From Desulfarculales bacterium UBA696 (GTDB taxonomy: Bacteria; Desulfobacterota; Syntrophobacteria; Syntrophobacterales; Syntrophobacteraceae), in the NCBI GenBank assembly GCA_002298995.1, contig DBMO01000068.1, positions 1 to 15,913 of the forward strand: 15,913 nucleotides of DNA, given 5' to 3'. The notes under the pieces were generated by a model. The model did no database searches. It saw nothing but the letters and a program-made list of their open reading frames with translations, and was not told where the DNA came from. The stretch's first letter is position 1. The number at the start of each line of letters is the position of its first letter. Below are positions 1-6,693 of the stretch, one piece after another. The position numbers and the translations under genes were made by a program.

Positions 1-116
1 TTGTGAAGAGAATAACATTAGGGGGCTTTGATGGCAATTAGCATCAGGTGCATTGAAGCAGCGGATTGAAGTATGCCAAAGAGGCGAAGCGATAAGTTTT
101 GAAGAGGGCGGAAGGA

Positions 117-1232
117 TCAGATCTTGATAAAGATCTTCTTTCTCCACATTGCCCACGCAATGATGAAGATCGACAAAAGGTAGCCAACTCCGTATAGAAG
201 CGAAGCCGTCTCGGGCTGGGCAACGGGCTCGCAGTAGCTCTTGAACAGGTAGGTGCGGCAGCTTACGGCGTAGGCATTGGGGAGCGACAGATCGATGAAC
301 CTGAGCGAGGTATCGAGTACCTCGGACAGAAAATAAATCGCTATGGGGTTTACTCCGAGAATCAAAAACGGCTTGGACCAGCTGGAGAGTCCCCCGCAGT
401 CGATTATTACGTAGAAGAGCGAAAAGGCGATTGCAGCCATTCCTGCCATGAGCATGCTGAATGTGGTTGTCCAGATGCTTTTGTTGATCGGCATCCACTG
501 GCTGAGTATTTCCGCCGCCGCGATCAGTATCAGTCCCCCCAGAATCATGGCCGCCGTCTTTTTCAAGTTGGAAAGAGAGGACCTGAGCAAATCCGCCGTA
601 AGGACCCCGAATAGGGTAGTGCCGATTGCCGGAAGCGTGCTGACAAGCCCCTCGGGGTCCCACGTCTCGTAGTAGGACCACATGTGCCCGCTAAGGAAAA
701 GAGAATCTACATAGGCGGCAAAATTTCTTCCCGGTTCAAGCACCCCCGTTCCGACCTCAGGGACCGGTATATAGCGCATCATCAGCCAATACGATGAAAG
801 AAGGGCCGCAAGCCAGACGATCCGCCCCCGCAATCCGTATCGCAGCACGATTGCCGATGCAAAGAAGTAGCAGAGTGCGGTCCTTTGCAGAACGCCGGGT
901 ATTCGGATAGTGGAGAGATGGAAAATGGGGAAAGTATTTACGATTAGTCCCAGGGCAAAGAGGATGAGCGTGCGCCTGAAAATCTGGGCTTCCAGCACGG
1001 AATCGGATGCCCCGTTTTGCCTGCGCCCCGCAATTGAAAAAACAAGCGATACCCCCACTATGAACAGAAAAGATGGAAAAATGGTGTCTGCAAAAGACCA
1101 TCCATTCCAGACGACGTGCTTCAGCTGTGGATAAACCGACCCGTAGTTGCCGGGGGAATTTACCAGGATCATTCCGGCAATGGTTAAACCGCGGAAAGCA
1201 TCGAGCGATATCAGCCTTTTTTGCTCATTCAA
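117..1232 (-). CDS. Membrane acyltransferase, HGSNAT/NagX-like (DUF5009 family)
   Basis: A 371-residue polytopic membrane protein of the family that includes heparan-alpha-glucosaminide N-acetyltransferase and bacterial NagX. The family moves acetyl groups across the membrane onto amino sugars; the bacterial substrate is often unknown and cannot be read here. Seen: the N-terminal signature SLDAFRGLTIAGMILVN (residues 9-25), then L-K-H-V-V-W-N-G-W (37-45), whose His39 fits the conserved histidine of the family, and A-D-T-I-F-P-S-F-L-F-I-V-G (48-60). About nine to ten hydrophobic segments follow, and the tail is basic (RKKIFIKI). Length fits the family. The ATG start puts the SLDxxRG motif at the usual distance from the N terminus; a GAGG about ten bases upstream can act as ribosome binding site. 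It stands alone, downstream of the chaperone locus on the same strand. Family is well supported, substrate is not. Confidence 0.88.
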   Translation of the reverse strand: MNEQKRLISLDAFRGLTIAGMILVNSPGNYGSVYPQLKHVVWNGWSFADTIFPSFLFIVGVSLVFSIAGRRQNGASDSVLEAQIFRRTLILFALGLIVNTFPIFHLSTIRIPGVLQRTALCYFFASAIVLRYGLRGRIVWLAALLSSYWLMMRYIPVPEVGTGVLEPGRNFAAYVDSLFLSGHMWSYYETWDPEGLVSTLPAIGTTLFGVLTADLLRSSLSNLKKTAAMILGGLILIAAAEILSQWMPINKSIWTTTFSMLMAGMAAIAFSLFYVIIDCGGLSSWSKPFLILGVNPIAIYFLSEVLDTSLRFIDLSLPNAYAVSCRTYLFKSYCEPVAQPETASLLYGVGYLLSIFIIAWAMWRKKIFIKI

Positions 1233-1276
1233 GCGCGAACCTCATCCCCCAAAAATGCCGACCATAGGGAAGGTCA

Positions 1277-1296
1277 GAGGATAGTAACTTATCCTC
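1277..1296. repeat. Short inverted repeat upstream of the acyltransferase
   Basis: GAGGATA at 1277-1283 pairs perfectly with TATCCTC at 1290-1296 across a 6-base loop. It lies 45 bp upstream of the acyltransferase start. It has no U-tract on either strand, so it is more likely an operator or leader hairpin than a terminator. Function unknown; a 7-bp repeat could be chance. Confidence 0.3.
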
Positions 1297-1317
1297 AAGC
1301 AGTTTCACAGCTGTGTT

Positions 1318-1626
1318 TTAGTGATGCGGCCGAAATTTTGCAATACAGTGACTAGCCCAAATTCGCCCGGGGAACTGTGCATTCTTATCGATGCCGACGT
1401 GAATAATTATGAATAGGCGGGTATGGTGCACCTGAGCCTTCGTCCCGAGGACATCCCCATCCTTCACTCCTGGCGGGACGGATATGCGTATCGCTGCCGT
1501 TTGCCTCAAAAAGCCCTTGCCGCCGCATTCGGGGCAGGAGAAAAATCCGGTTTCACCGGCGCCCCGGCGGGTTTTTGCTTTCCCCCTCGCCAGTGCGGCG
1601 AGGGGGAAGAGCTGAATTGTCATCAC
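1318..1626 (-). pseudogene. Relic of a DnaJ-like C-terminal region
   Basis: A 102-codon open frame whose middle resembles DnaJ from the last zinc-finger repeat onwards: CPECGGKGF (residues 31-39, a CxxCxGxG motif), then IRISVPPGVKDGD (46-58), matching the conserved 'I-x-V-x-I-P-x-G-V-x-D-G' start of the substrate-binding domain, then LFIIIHVGIDKNAQF (71-85), resembling 'GDLyvvihV-x-x-H-x-x-F'. The J domain, the Gly/Phe region and three of four zinc repeats are absent. The N-terminal 26 codons lie on a strong palindrome (1579-1609) and have no DnaJ character, and the last 15 residues do not match. It sits 89 bp downstream of two hsp20 genes on the same strand, a plausible place for a chaperone operon's third gene. 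I read it as a decayed dnaJ/cbpA-type gene; a small expressed protein cannot be excluded. Homology was judged by eye. Confidence 0.5.
1579..1609. repeat. Strong GC-rich palindrome (REP-like hairpin)
   Basis: TTCCCCCTCGCC (1580-1591) pairs with GGCGAGGGGGAA (1597-1608) over a 5-base loop: a 12-bp perfect stem extended by one G-T pair. There is no U-tract on either side, so a simple intrinsic terminator is unlikely. It sits at the boundary where DnaJ-like coding sequence begins. It may be a REP-type element that inserted there or an mRNA-stabilising hairpin. Confidence 0.55.
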
Positions 1627-1676
1627 GAAAGGGCTTCAATCTAAATATAAGGTCCCTCACCTCACCATATCCGGAC

Positions 1677-1708
1677 CCCTAATCCCTCAATTCCTGAAAT
1701 TCCTGAAT
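1677..1708. repeat. Degenerate NCCTNAAT tandem repeat downstream of hsp20
   Basis: Four consecutive units, CCCTAAT (1677), CCCTCAAT (1684), TCCTGAAAT (1692) and TCCTGAAT (1701), form a degenerate version of the CCCTAAAT array found at 11006-11112. It ends only 7 bp from the stop codon of the second hsp20 gene. Confidence 0.55.
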
Positions 1709-1715
1709 ACGTTCT

Positions 1716-2114
1716 TCACGACGCTTTGACCTCTATACGTCTAGGCTTTACCGCTTCGGATTTGGGGAGCACCAGCTTAAGCACCCCGTCCTTGATCGTG
1801 GCCTGAATCTTTTCCCTGTCGATGTCGTTTGAGAGGGTGAACTGCCTGTAGTAGTCGCCTACCGCGTACTCCTTGAGCAGCACTCTGCCGGGCCCGTCCT
1901 GCCGCGGCACCGTGCCCCTTATGGTGAGCTGGTCGCCTTCGAGGTCGATGTCCACATTTTCAATGGGCACGCCCGGCATATCGGCCAGCAGCGAAAGCTC
2001 GTGTTCCGTTTCGAGAATATCTACCGCCGGGATGAAAACAGGGGCGTTTCGCGTGCTCTCGGCACCCGACTGGACTTCCTTTTTCTCCGGTATCTGCAAA
2101 TCCTTCTCGATCAT
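1716..2114 (-). CDS. Small heat-shock protein Hsp20 (second of pair)
   Basis: A 132-residue alpha-crystallin-domain chaperone that would hold unfolding proteins in the cytoplasm without ATP. The crystallin domain spans roughly residues 26-130: it begins at FIPAVDILETEHELSLLADMPG, includes the beta strands VDIDLEGDQLTIRG and YRQFTLSNDIDREKIQATI, and ends with the hallmark DGVLKLVLPKSE, an A-x-x-x-n-GvL form in which Ala and Asn are replaced. The C-terminal I-x-I/V-type anchor appears only as RRIEVKA. The ATG is fixed by an excellent Shine-Dalgarno (AGGAGGT, 6 bases upstream). It begins 18 bp after the stop of the first hsp20, so the two are surely co-transcribed from the CIRCE-controlled promoter. 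The two proteins are clearly related but diverged, consistent with an old duplication or hetero-oligomer partners. Confidence 0.95.
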   Translation of the reverse strand: MIEKDLQIPEKKEVQSGAESTRNAPVFIPAVDILETEHELSLLADMPGVPIENVDIDLEGDQLTIRGTVPRQDGPGRVLLKEYAVGDYYRQFTLSNDIDREKIQATIKDGVLKLVLPKSEAVKPRRIEVKAS

Positions 2115-2132
2115 GGTTTCACCTCCTGCAAA

Positions 2133-2594
2133 TCATTCGCTCTTGATGGCGATTTTCTTGGGTTTTACCTGCTCCGCCTTTGGCAGAACAATTGTGAGTA
2201 CGCCGTTTTTGCACTCGGCCTGGACGGCATCGGGACTTACCTCGTCGGGCAGTGTGATAGCCTTGCGAAAGCTGCCCCACTTACGCTCCCTGCGGTGATA
2301 GCTTGCATCTTCGACCTTGTCGGGCTTGCGCTCGCCGCTAAGGATAAGTGTGTTGCCGTGAACGTTAATGTCGAGGTCTTGCGGATTGATTCCCGGCAGT
2401 TCCGCTTCAACGATAATCTTGTCACCGTTTTCCTTTACAACGAGCGCGGGAAACACCCCCGAGACGACCGGCGCGGACCCTTGGCCGGTGAAGGCCGAGA
2501 CCAGCCTGTCCATTTGCCTGCGGGCGCGCTCGAAGTCTTCGAGTGCCGTTGAAACGTCGGACCAGGGCCAGTTTGGGTATCTGATGATAGCCAT
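2133..2594 (-). CDS. Small heat-shock protein Hsp20 (first of pair)
   Basis: A 153-residue Hsp20/alpha-crystallin chaperone. Residues 1-45 form a variable arm (NWPWSDVSTALEDFERARRQMDRLV) of the kind that controls oligomer assembly. The crystallin domain follows (about 46-150), with VVKENGDKIIVEAELPGINPQDLDI, the 'R-x-x-x-G-S-F-R-K-A-I-T-L-P' segment (RKWGSFRKAITLP) and the signature KNGVLTIVLPKAE. A C-terminal KKIAIKS supplies the I-x-I anchoring motif. The ATG is preceded by AGGAGG with 9 bases of spacing. It is first in a two-gene operon with the 132-residue Hsp20. About 53 bp upstream lies a CIRCE operator over the promoter, so HrcA repression with heat induction is expected. Confidence 0.96.
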   Translation of the reverse strand: MAIIRYPNWPWSDVSTALEDFERARRQMDRLVSAFTGQGSAPVVSGVFPALVVKENGDKIIVEAELPGINPQDLDINVHGNTLILSGERKPDKVEDASYHRRERKWGSFRKAITLPDEVSPDAVQAECKNGVLTIVLPKAEQVKPKKIAIKSE

Positions 2595-2646
2595 AGGATT
2601 TAGCCTCCTTTTGATATTAATGAAGGATAATGTTTATTTGGGGTTT

Positions 2647-2673
2647 TTAGCACTCTCAAGCTAAGACTGCTGA
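2647..2673. promoter_or_regulatory. CIRCE operator (HrcA site) of the hsp20 operon
   Basis: On the plus strand TTAGCACTC (2647-2655) matches the left arm of CIRCE exactly. A 9-base spacer follows (2656-2664), then GACTGCTGA (2665-2673), which matches the right-arm consensus GAGTGCTAA at 7 of 9 positions. The 9-9-9 geometry is exactly that of CIRCE, the operator of the heat-shock repressor HrcA. The element lies between the -35 box of the minus-strand promoter and the first hsp20 gene, with the -10 box in its spacer, the usual repressing position. Confidence 0.85.
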
Positions 2674-2686
2674 TAATGGGTGTCAA
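2658..2686 (-). promoter_or_regulatory. Predicted sigma-70 promoter of the hsp20 operon
   Basis: On the minus strand a perfect -35 hexamer TTGACA (2686-2681) is followed after 17 bases by TAGCTT (2663-2658), a weak -10 matching 3 of 6. The -10 lies in the spacer of the CIRCE element, so HrcA binding would block it. The expected start is about 2650, giving a leader of roughly 55 bases. Confidence 0.6.
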
Positions 2687-2898
2687 TATTTCTCTGCCCA
2701 AAGTTTCCACAGAAAATGAATTGATCGTAAGTGGCCGAGTTATATGTAAGATATGGTCGGGCCGGCAGGAATTTCCCGCGCCTCGAAAAGCACGAAGGGC
2801 CGCGAAGGATGAAATGTGAATGGGGGTGGGTTCATCTTTTTGGGGCTATTGCGCAACCAGACTTGTGATTCATGCCCTAGGCAGTATCGAAAATCGTC

Positions 2899-2925
2899 AT
2901 TCCCGCGGCGTTTCTGGGCGGGAAT
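2899..2925. repeat. ATTCCCGC...GCGGGAAT inverted repeat
   Basis: ATTCCCGC (2899-2906) pairs with GCGGGAAT (2918-2925) around an 11-base loop, in the context 'CGTCATTCCCGC ... GCGGGAATCC'. From general knowledge, dispersed intergenic repeats with this core are common in proteobacterial genomes. This is the only copy in the window. Confidence 0.55.
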
Positions 2926-3051
2926 CCGGCGGCTTTAGATCCTGAAGTTGTTCCCGTCGTAAGGAATTGAACGCGAGCTGTAAGCAGATCCGCGCCTTTT
3001 CGTGCTCTTGCTGGTGGGAAAATTGAGTTGGCCGTATTTAGGCGAGCGGAC

Positions 3052-3100
3052 AAAAAAGAGAGCCAGGGTTTTTCCGGGGCTGGAGGGGAGCCTGGCTCTC
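3052..3100 (-). terminator. Rho-independent-like terminator on the minus strand
   Basis: A perfect 10-bp stem, GAGAGCCAGG (plus 3058-3067) with CCTGGCTCTC (3091-3100), is followed on the minus strand by a run of six T (plus A-run 3052-3057). The 23-base loop is longer than usual. It would stop minus-strand transcription arriving from 3100-3280, where no gene is visible, or protect the hsp20 region from read-through. Confidence 0.45.
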
Positions 3101-3281
3101 TAGATGCGAAGGGCTGCACCTTATGTGATATAAGAAGGCCCAGGCCCGTGCGCATTTAGTAAAAGATAGTATTTCTATAGTAATTTTAGGGTATTTTCGG
3201 CGGGGCAGATTATGCTTTACGGGCGAGCCCATACCGACCAGCCGCAGCCCCGGCTTTCATAGACGAAACAATGAGGGTGGT

Positions 3282-4961
3282 GTGATGCACTCCACGGCTA
3301 CATCAAAAATCGCGGTATCCGGGCGGCCCTTGAGGGTTGCGCTCGTTTTCCCGCCCGCGATGGCGCCAACCAGCCCGCCGTTGGGGATCGCCGCACTCAA
3401 GGCCTACCTTTCGGAAAATTCCACCGCCGTGGTACGAAATTTCGACCTTAACCTCGACTACCATGAGAAAGCCCTGGAGTGGGTCCGGGATGGGCTGCTG
3501 AAGGTGAGTCTTCGCAAAATGGACCATAAGGCTGTCGCCCGGAGGGCGCCGGCCGCGAGAGACTTCTTTCGGGGAGGGTCGGGTATGGCCGATTTCCTTG
3601 ATTTAAGCGCGTATAATGCCCACGCCGAGACTTATACCAGCTTCGGTTCGGTTCTGGACGGCCTTTTCGAAAGCTTCTCCCGGAAAATCCTGCTTGATTC
3701 CCCGGCTCCGCCGCTCGTTGGTAAATTCTTCGATGACCTTATCGAGCCGCTGACCTCTTTTCGTCCCGATCTGGTCGGATTTTCCATCCTCTTTAGCCAG
3801 CAGCTTTTCTTCGCGCTCGCTTTGTCGAAGCTTTGCAAAAAGATGGGGGCAAAAACGGTCCTGGGCGGGGCGACTTTCTCGGTAATGCCCGATCCCGGCC
3901 TGCTTTTGTCGGGACCGGTCGGGGTGCTTATCGGGGGGGAGCGGCGAGATCTCGATCTTTCAGCGCTTGTTGATTTCCTGATTGTAGGAGAAGGGGAATT
4001 CGGCCTCAATTCCCTGGTGGAAGGCTTAAGCAGCGGGGGTGACCTTTCCCGGTCGCCGGGCCTTATCCATGCAGGCTCGACGGGAGAGTTCCGCGTGGCG
4101 CCCAAAGCCCCGTCGGAGCTGGATCGTCTGCCGCTTCCGGATTTCTCGGACTTTCCTCTCGACTTGTACCATTCGCCGTACCCGGTCCTTCCGTACCTTT
4201 CAGCGCGCGGATGCCCCTGGAGACGCTGCGCTTTCTGCACGCACCAGAAAACCTATCTCGAATACAGGGAAGAAAGCGCGGAAGTCAGCGCCGAAAAAAT
4301 CGTCGCCCTGAAAAAGCGCCATGGAGTGTCGCACTTCAGCCTGGTTGATGAGATGATCCATCCTCGAAGGCTCGACCGCCTCTGCCGAGGCATCGCTGGA
4401 GAGGGGATTTACTTTTCGGCCTACGCAAGGCCCGCGGGCGGATTTAACGGGGAGGTCTTCAGGCGTGCGTATCAGTCGGGGCTCCGCGTCCTCATGTGGG
4501 GGGTCGAATCCGGGAGCCGGCGCGTGCTGGACCTCATGTGCAAGGGCACTGATATCGCCAGGGTGGGGGAGATACTCGAAGGATCACACGATGCAGGGAT
4601 CTGGAACCTCATTTTCGCCATTTTCGGCTTCCCAACCGAAACAGATGCCGAGTGGGAATCCACGCTCGATTTCATCGACACCAACCGCACCCGGATAGAA
4701 GCCCTCTCGAAGTCCCGGTTCGTGCTGCTCGAAGGCTCGAATATCCTGCGGGACCCGTCCCGCTTTGGAATTAGCGCCGTAAAGGACCGGGAGGAAAAAG
4801 ATCCCGTCTCGATTGCCTATGACTACGAAACCACCGAAGGTCTGACGCACTCACAGATTGATCTGAAATTCCGAGAAACCGTGCCGCGCCTGACGGCAAT
4901 CGGCAAATCGCCTCATTTCGGCCGTTTCAGGGACCACATGCTCATCTTCGCGTCAGCTTAG
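3282..4961 (+). CDS. B12-binding-type radical SAM protein, unknown substrate
   Basis: A 559-residue protein with a B12-binding-like N-terminal region and a radical SAM core. The N terminus has LRVALVFPPAM and PPLGIAALKAYL (about 31-42), typical of this superfamily; residues about 165-280 (LVGFSILFSQQLFFALAL ... DFLIVGEGE) complete the Rossmann-like part. The classic DxHxxG histidine is not obvious, so cobalamin binding is inferred. The cluster motif at SARGCPWRRCAFC is CX4CX2C (Cys311, 316, 319), not the usual CX3CX2C. MWGVESGSRRVLDLMCKG and FAIFGFPTET follow, as in MiaB/BchE-like cores. The start is GTG (3282) or the adjacent ATG (3285), behind a GAGGG. It stands alone between a long non-coding stretch and a convergent gene, so context gives no hint of substrate. 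A methyltransferase, cyclase or RiPP-modifying role are all possible. Confidence 0.88.
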   Translation: MMHSTATSKIAVSGRPLRVALVFPPAMAPTSPPLGIAALKAYLSENSTAVVRNFDLNLDYHEKALEWVRDGLLKVSLRKMDHKAVARRAPAARDFFRGGSGMADFLDLSAYNAHAETYTSFGSVLDGLFESFSRKILLDSPAPPLVGKFFDDLIEPLTSFRPDLVGFSILFSQQLFFALALSKLCKKMGAKTVLGGATFSVMPDPGLLLSGPVGVLIGGERRDLDLSALVDFLIVGEGEFGLNSLVEGLSSGGDLSRSPGLIHAGSTGEFRVAPKAPSELDRLPLPDFSDFPLDLYHSPYPVLPYLSARGCPWRRCAFCTHQKTYLEYREESAEVSAEKIVALKKRHGVSHFSLVDEMIHPRRLDRLCRGIAGEGIYFSAYARPAGGFNGEVFRRAYQSGLRVLMWGVESGSRRVLDLMCKGTDIARVGEILEGSHDAGIWNLIFAIFGFPTETDAEWESTLDFIDTNRTRIEALSKSRFVLLEGSNILRDPSRFGISAVKDREEKDPVSIAYDYETTEGLTHSQIDLKFRETVPRLTAIGKSPHFGRFRDHMLIFASA

Positions 4962-4992
4962 CCGAAGATCAGCCATAGCCTCCATAAGGGCA

Positions 4993-5649
4993 TCATTTTT
5001 CGAAGAAAACGTTCAGGGGGCAGGATTCGCACAGGGGTTTGCGGCGGCAGAAAAGGTGGCCAATCTTGACCAGGAGGGCATGGTATTCCTGATAGAAAGG
5101 AACGCTCGGCTCGATTGCCTCCATGAAGAAGTCCCTGAGTTCATCATAGCTGATCGTTTCGTCGATCCACCCGTGCCGAGAAAAAATGCGGTAGGTGTAG
5201 GCGTCAACTACGAAGGAGGGTTTGCAGGCGGCGTATAGCACTATGCAATCGGCTGTCTCGGGGCCTATGCCGCGGATGCCGAGCAGCTCGGATCTCAGTT
5301 CTTCGCCGTCCTGGGCAAGGAAATCATCAAGGCTGCCGTTCCAGTCCCGCGTAATGTGTTCGCAGAAGGCTTTCAATTTCTTGGCTTTTTCGTTGTAGAA
5401 GCCCGATGACCTGATCAGGGAGGCGAGGGTCGGAGCGGGAAGATCGCAAATGGCCCTGAAATTTAGCGCATCATTCCGGTTCAGGTTATCTATTGCCTTA
5501 ACTACGTTTTTCCACGCGGTGTTCTGGGTGAGTATCGCCCCGAGGATTACCTCGAACGGGGTTTCGGCGGGCCACCAGCCCAGCGGGCCGAATGTTTCGA
5601 AAAGCTTGTCATAGATGTCCTGGAGCAGCTCCCGCCTGTTTCCTCTCAC
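4993..5649 (-). CDS. Endonuclease III-family (HhH-GPD) DNA glycosylase
   Basis: A 218-residue base-excision-repair glycosylase when read from GTG 5649, which overlaps the amrS stop as GTGA; an ATG at 5691 would add 14 residues inside amrS. Seen: FEVILGAILTQNTAWKNV (32-49), helix-hairpin-helix LLGIRGIGPETADCIVLYA (122-140), and VVDAYTYRIFSRHG with the catalytic Asp149. The lyase lysine of true EndoIII (in LPGVGRKTA) is Glu131 here, so a monofunctional glycosylase of the MIG/MagIII/'endonuclease III domain' type is more likely than Nth. The C terminus has three cluster-type cysteines (C201, C207, C210), but where the fourth [4Fe-4S] ligand is expected there is Phe216, two residues from the end. 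The damaged base removed cannot be told. Last gene of the run ilvD-methyltransferase-amrS. Confidence 0.88.
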   Translation of the reverse strand: MRGNRRELLQDIYDKLFETFGPLGWWPAETPFEVILGAILTQNTAWKNVVKAIDNLNRNDALNFRAICDLPAPTLASLIRSSGFYNEKAKKLKAFCEHITRDWNGSLDDFLAQDGEELRSELLGIRGIGPETADCIVLYAACKPSFVVDAYTYRIFSRHGWIDETISYDELRDFFMEAIEPSVPFYQEYHALLVKIGHLFCRRKPLCESCPLNVFFEK

Positions 5650-6659
5650 TTTATTCCAACCCCATCCAGTTCCGTCCCGCACTTTGCGCAAGACCCGTCC
5701 TTCAGATTTTCAAACGCGATCGAGTAGCCGACACGTTTTACCAAAAGCGCTCCGCACGAATAACAGTATGTATTTTCGCCCGAATCCCCCGGGACGTTTC
5801 CGGTGTAGACATAGCGCAGGCTGGCTTCAAGCCCGATCTCACGCGCCCTTTGCAGTTTTTCGACAGGCGTTGGTCCCCTGTCAGTCAAAAGGTATGTTGG
5901 ATAAAACCGGCTGACATGCCATGGGATCTCCTTGCCGACACTCGCTATGAACCGGGCGAGGTCGCCCAATTCTTCGTCGCCGTCGTTTAGGCCCGGAATG
6001 ATCAGCGTTGTGACTTCGATCCAAATCCCCATTGCCTTCATTGATTCGATGGTTGCCAGCACGGGTTTCAGCCTGGCGCCGCACTGTTCCTTGTAGTACT
6101 TGTCGGTAAATGCCTTGAGGTCCACGTTTGCAGCCCCAAGGGCCGGGGCCGCGGCTTCCAGGGCTTCCGGCGTCATGAAACCATTGGTTACGAAAATGTT
6201 TTCAAGTCCGAGTTCCTTCGCTCTTGCGGCCACGTCCAGGGCGTATTCTAAAAATATGGTCGGCTCGGTGTAAGTATAGGAAATCGTGGCGCAGCCCTGT
6301 TCGGCTGCGCGCCGGGCCACGGCATCGGCAGGTACGCTCTGGCCGAAAATCGTGCCGCTCGCTCGCGGCGACTGCGAGATATCCGAATTCTGGCAGAAAA
6401 GGCACCTGAAATTGCATCCCGACGTCGCTATGGAATAGCTGGTAGTTCCTGGATAGAAGTGAAAGAGCGGCTTTTTTTCGACAGGATCAATGTGCTGGGC
6501 GATCAATTTCCCATAAACGAGGCTCCAAAGAGTGCCCCCGCGGTTTTCCCGTACCCCGCATTTTCCCGTCTTGCCGGGTTCGATCCGGCAGTGCTGAGAG
6601 CACAAACGGCAGTGCACCCGGTCTTCCTGAAGCCTCTCGTAGAGCATTGCTTCTTTCAT
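5646..6659 (-). CDS. amrS: AmmeMemoRadiSam system radical SAM enzyme
   Basis: A 337-residue radical SAM protein of the PflA-like family found with AMMECR1 and Memo domain proteins. Residues 17-34 carry cysteines in CRLCSQHC ... GKCG; the radical SAM motif SGCNFRCLFCQN is a canonical CX3CX2C (Cys82, 86, 89). It is followed by SYTYTEPTIFLEY, FVTNGFM, NVDLKAFTDKYY and TTLIIPGLNDGDEEL, all characteristic of the family. The C terminus has two CxxC pairs (YCYSCG and CAKCG), probably a metal-binding knuckle. The ATG start has GGGAG nine bases upstream. The reaction is not settled in the literature I know. Neither AMMECR1 nor Memo is encoded in this window; instead it lies between a methyltransferase and a DNA glycosylase in a run starting at ilvD. 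Confidence 0.93.
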   Translation of the reverse strand: MKEAMLYERLQEDRVHCRLCSQHCRIEPGKTGKCGVRENRGGTLWSLVYGKLIAQHIDPVEKKPLFHFYPGTTSYSIATSGCNFRCLFCQNSDISQSPRASGTIFGQSVPADAVARRAAEQGCATISYTYTEPTIFLEYALDVAARAKELGLENIFVTNGFMTPEALEAAAPALGAANVDLKAFTDKYYKEQCGARLKPVLATIESMKAMGIWIEVTTLIIPGLNDGDEELGDLARFIASVGKEIPWHVSRFYPTYLLTDRGPTPVEKLQRAREIGLEASLRYVYTGNVPGDSGENTYCYSCGALLVKRVGYSIAFENLKDGSCAKCGTELDGVGIK

Positions 6660-6693
6660 GCTCAGCTCCCGAAAAGGGTTCTAACCATGGCGG

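Larger units (their letters stand above)
2691..3281. other. Non-coding stretch between hsp20 promoter and radical SAM gene
   Basis: About 590 bp between divergent genes. Open frames here are short, lack good ribosome binding sites and run through inverted repeats, so I call no gene. It holds an ATTCCCGC hairpin (2899-2925) and a terminator-like hairpin reading on the minus strand (3052-3100). An AT-rich patch at 3151-3195 contains TATAGT (3176-3181) and may carry the plus-strand promoter of the next gene, but I see no convincing -35. Confidence 0.5.

Noticed and set aside
2001..2552. 183-codon plus-strand frame over the hsp20 genes
   Set aside because: Antisense to both conserved hsp20 genes and spanning their junction; no domain character.
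2736..2748. CGAGTTATATGTA shared with 9521-9533
   Set aside because: A 13-base match between two places in 16 kb is near chance expectation, and only the second copy sits in a good promoter.
2877..3155. 92-codon minus-strand frame
   Set aside because: It runs through the ATTCCCGC repeat and the terminator-like stem, has no good ribosome binding site and no motif.
3190..3281. Possible riboswitch in the leader of the B12-type radical SAM gene
   Set aside because: GC-rich segments can pair, but I could not match any known riboswitch core (including the cobalamin and cyclic-di-GMP classes).
3632..4240. 202-codon minus-strand frame
   Set aside because: Arg/Ser/Pro-rich shadow of the B12-type radical SAM gene.
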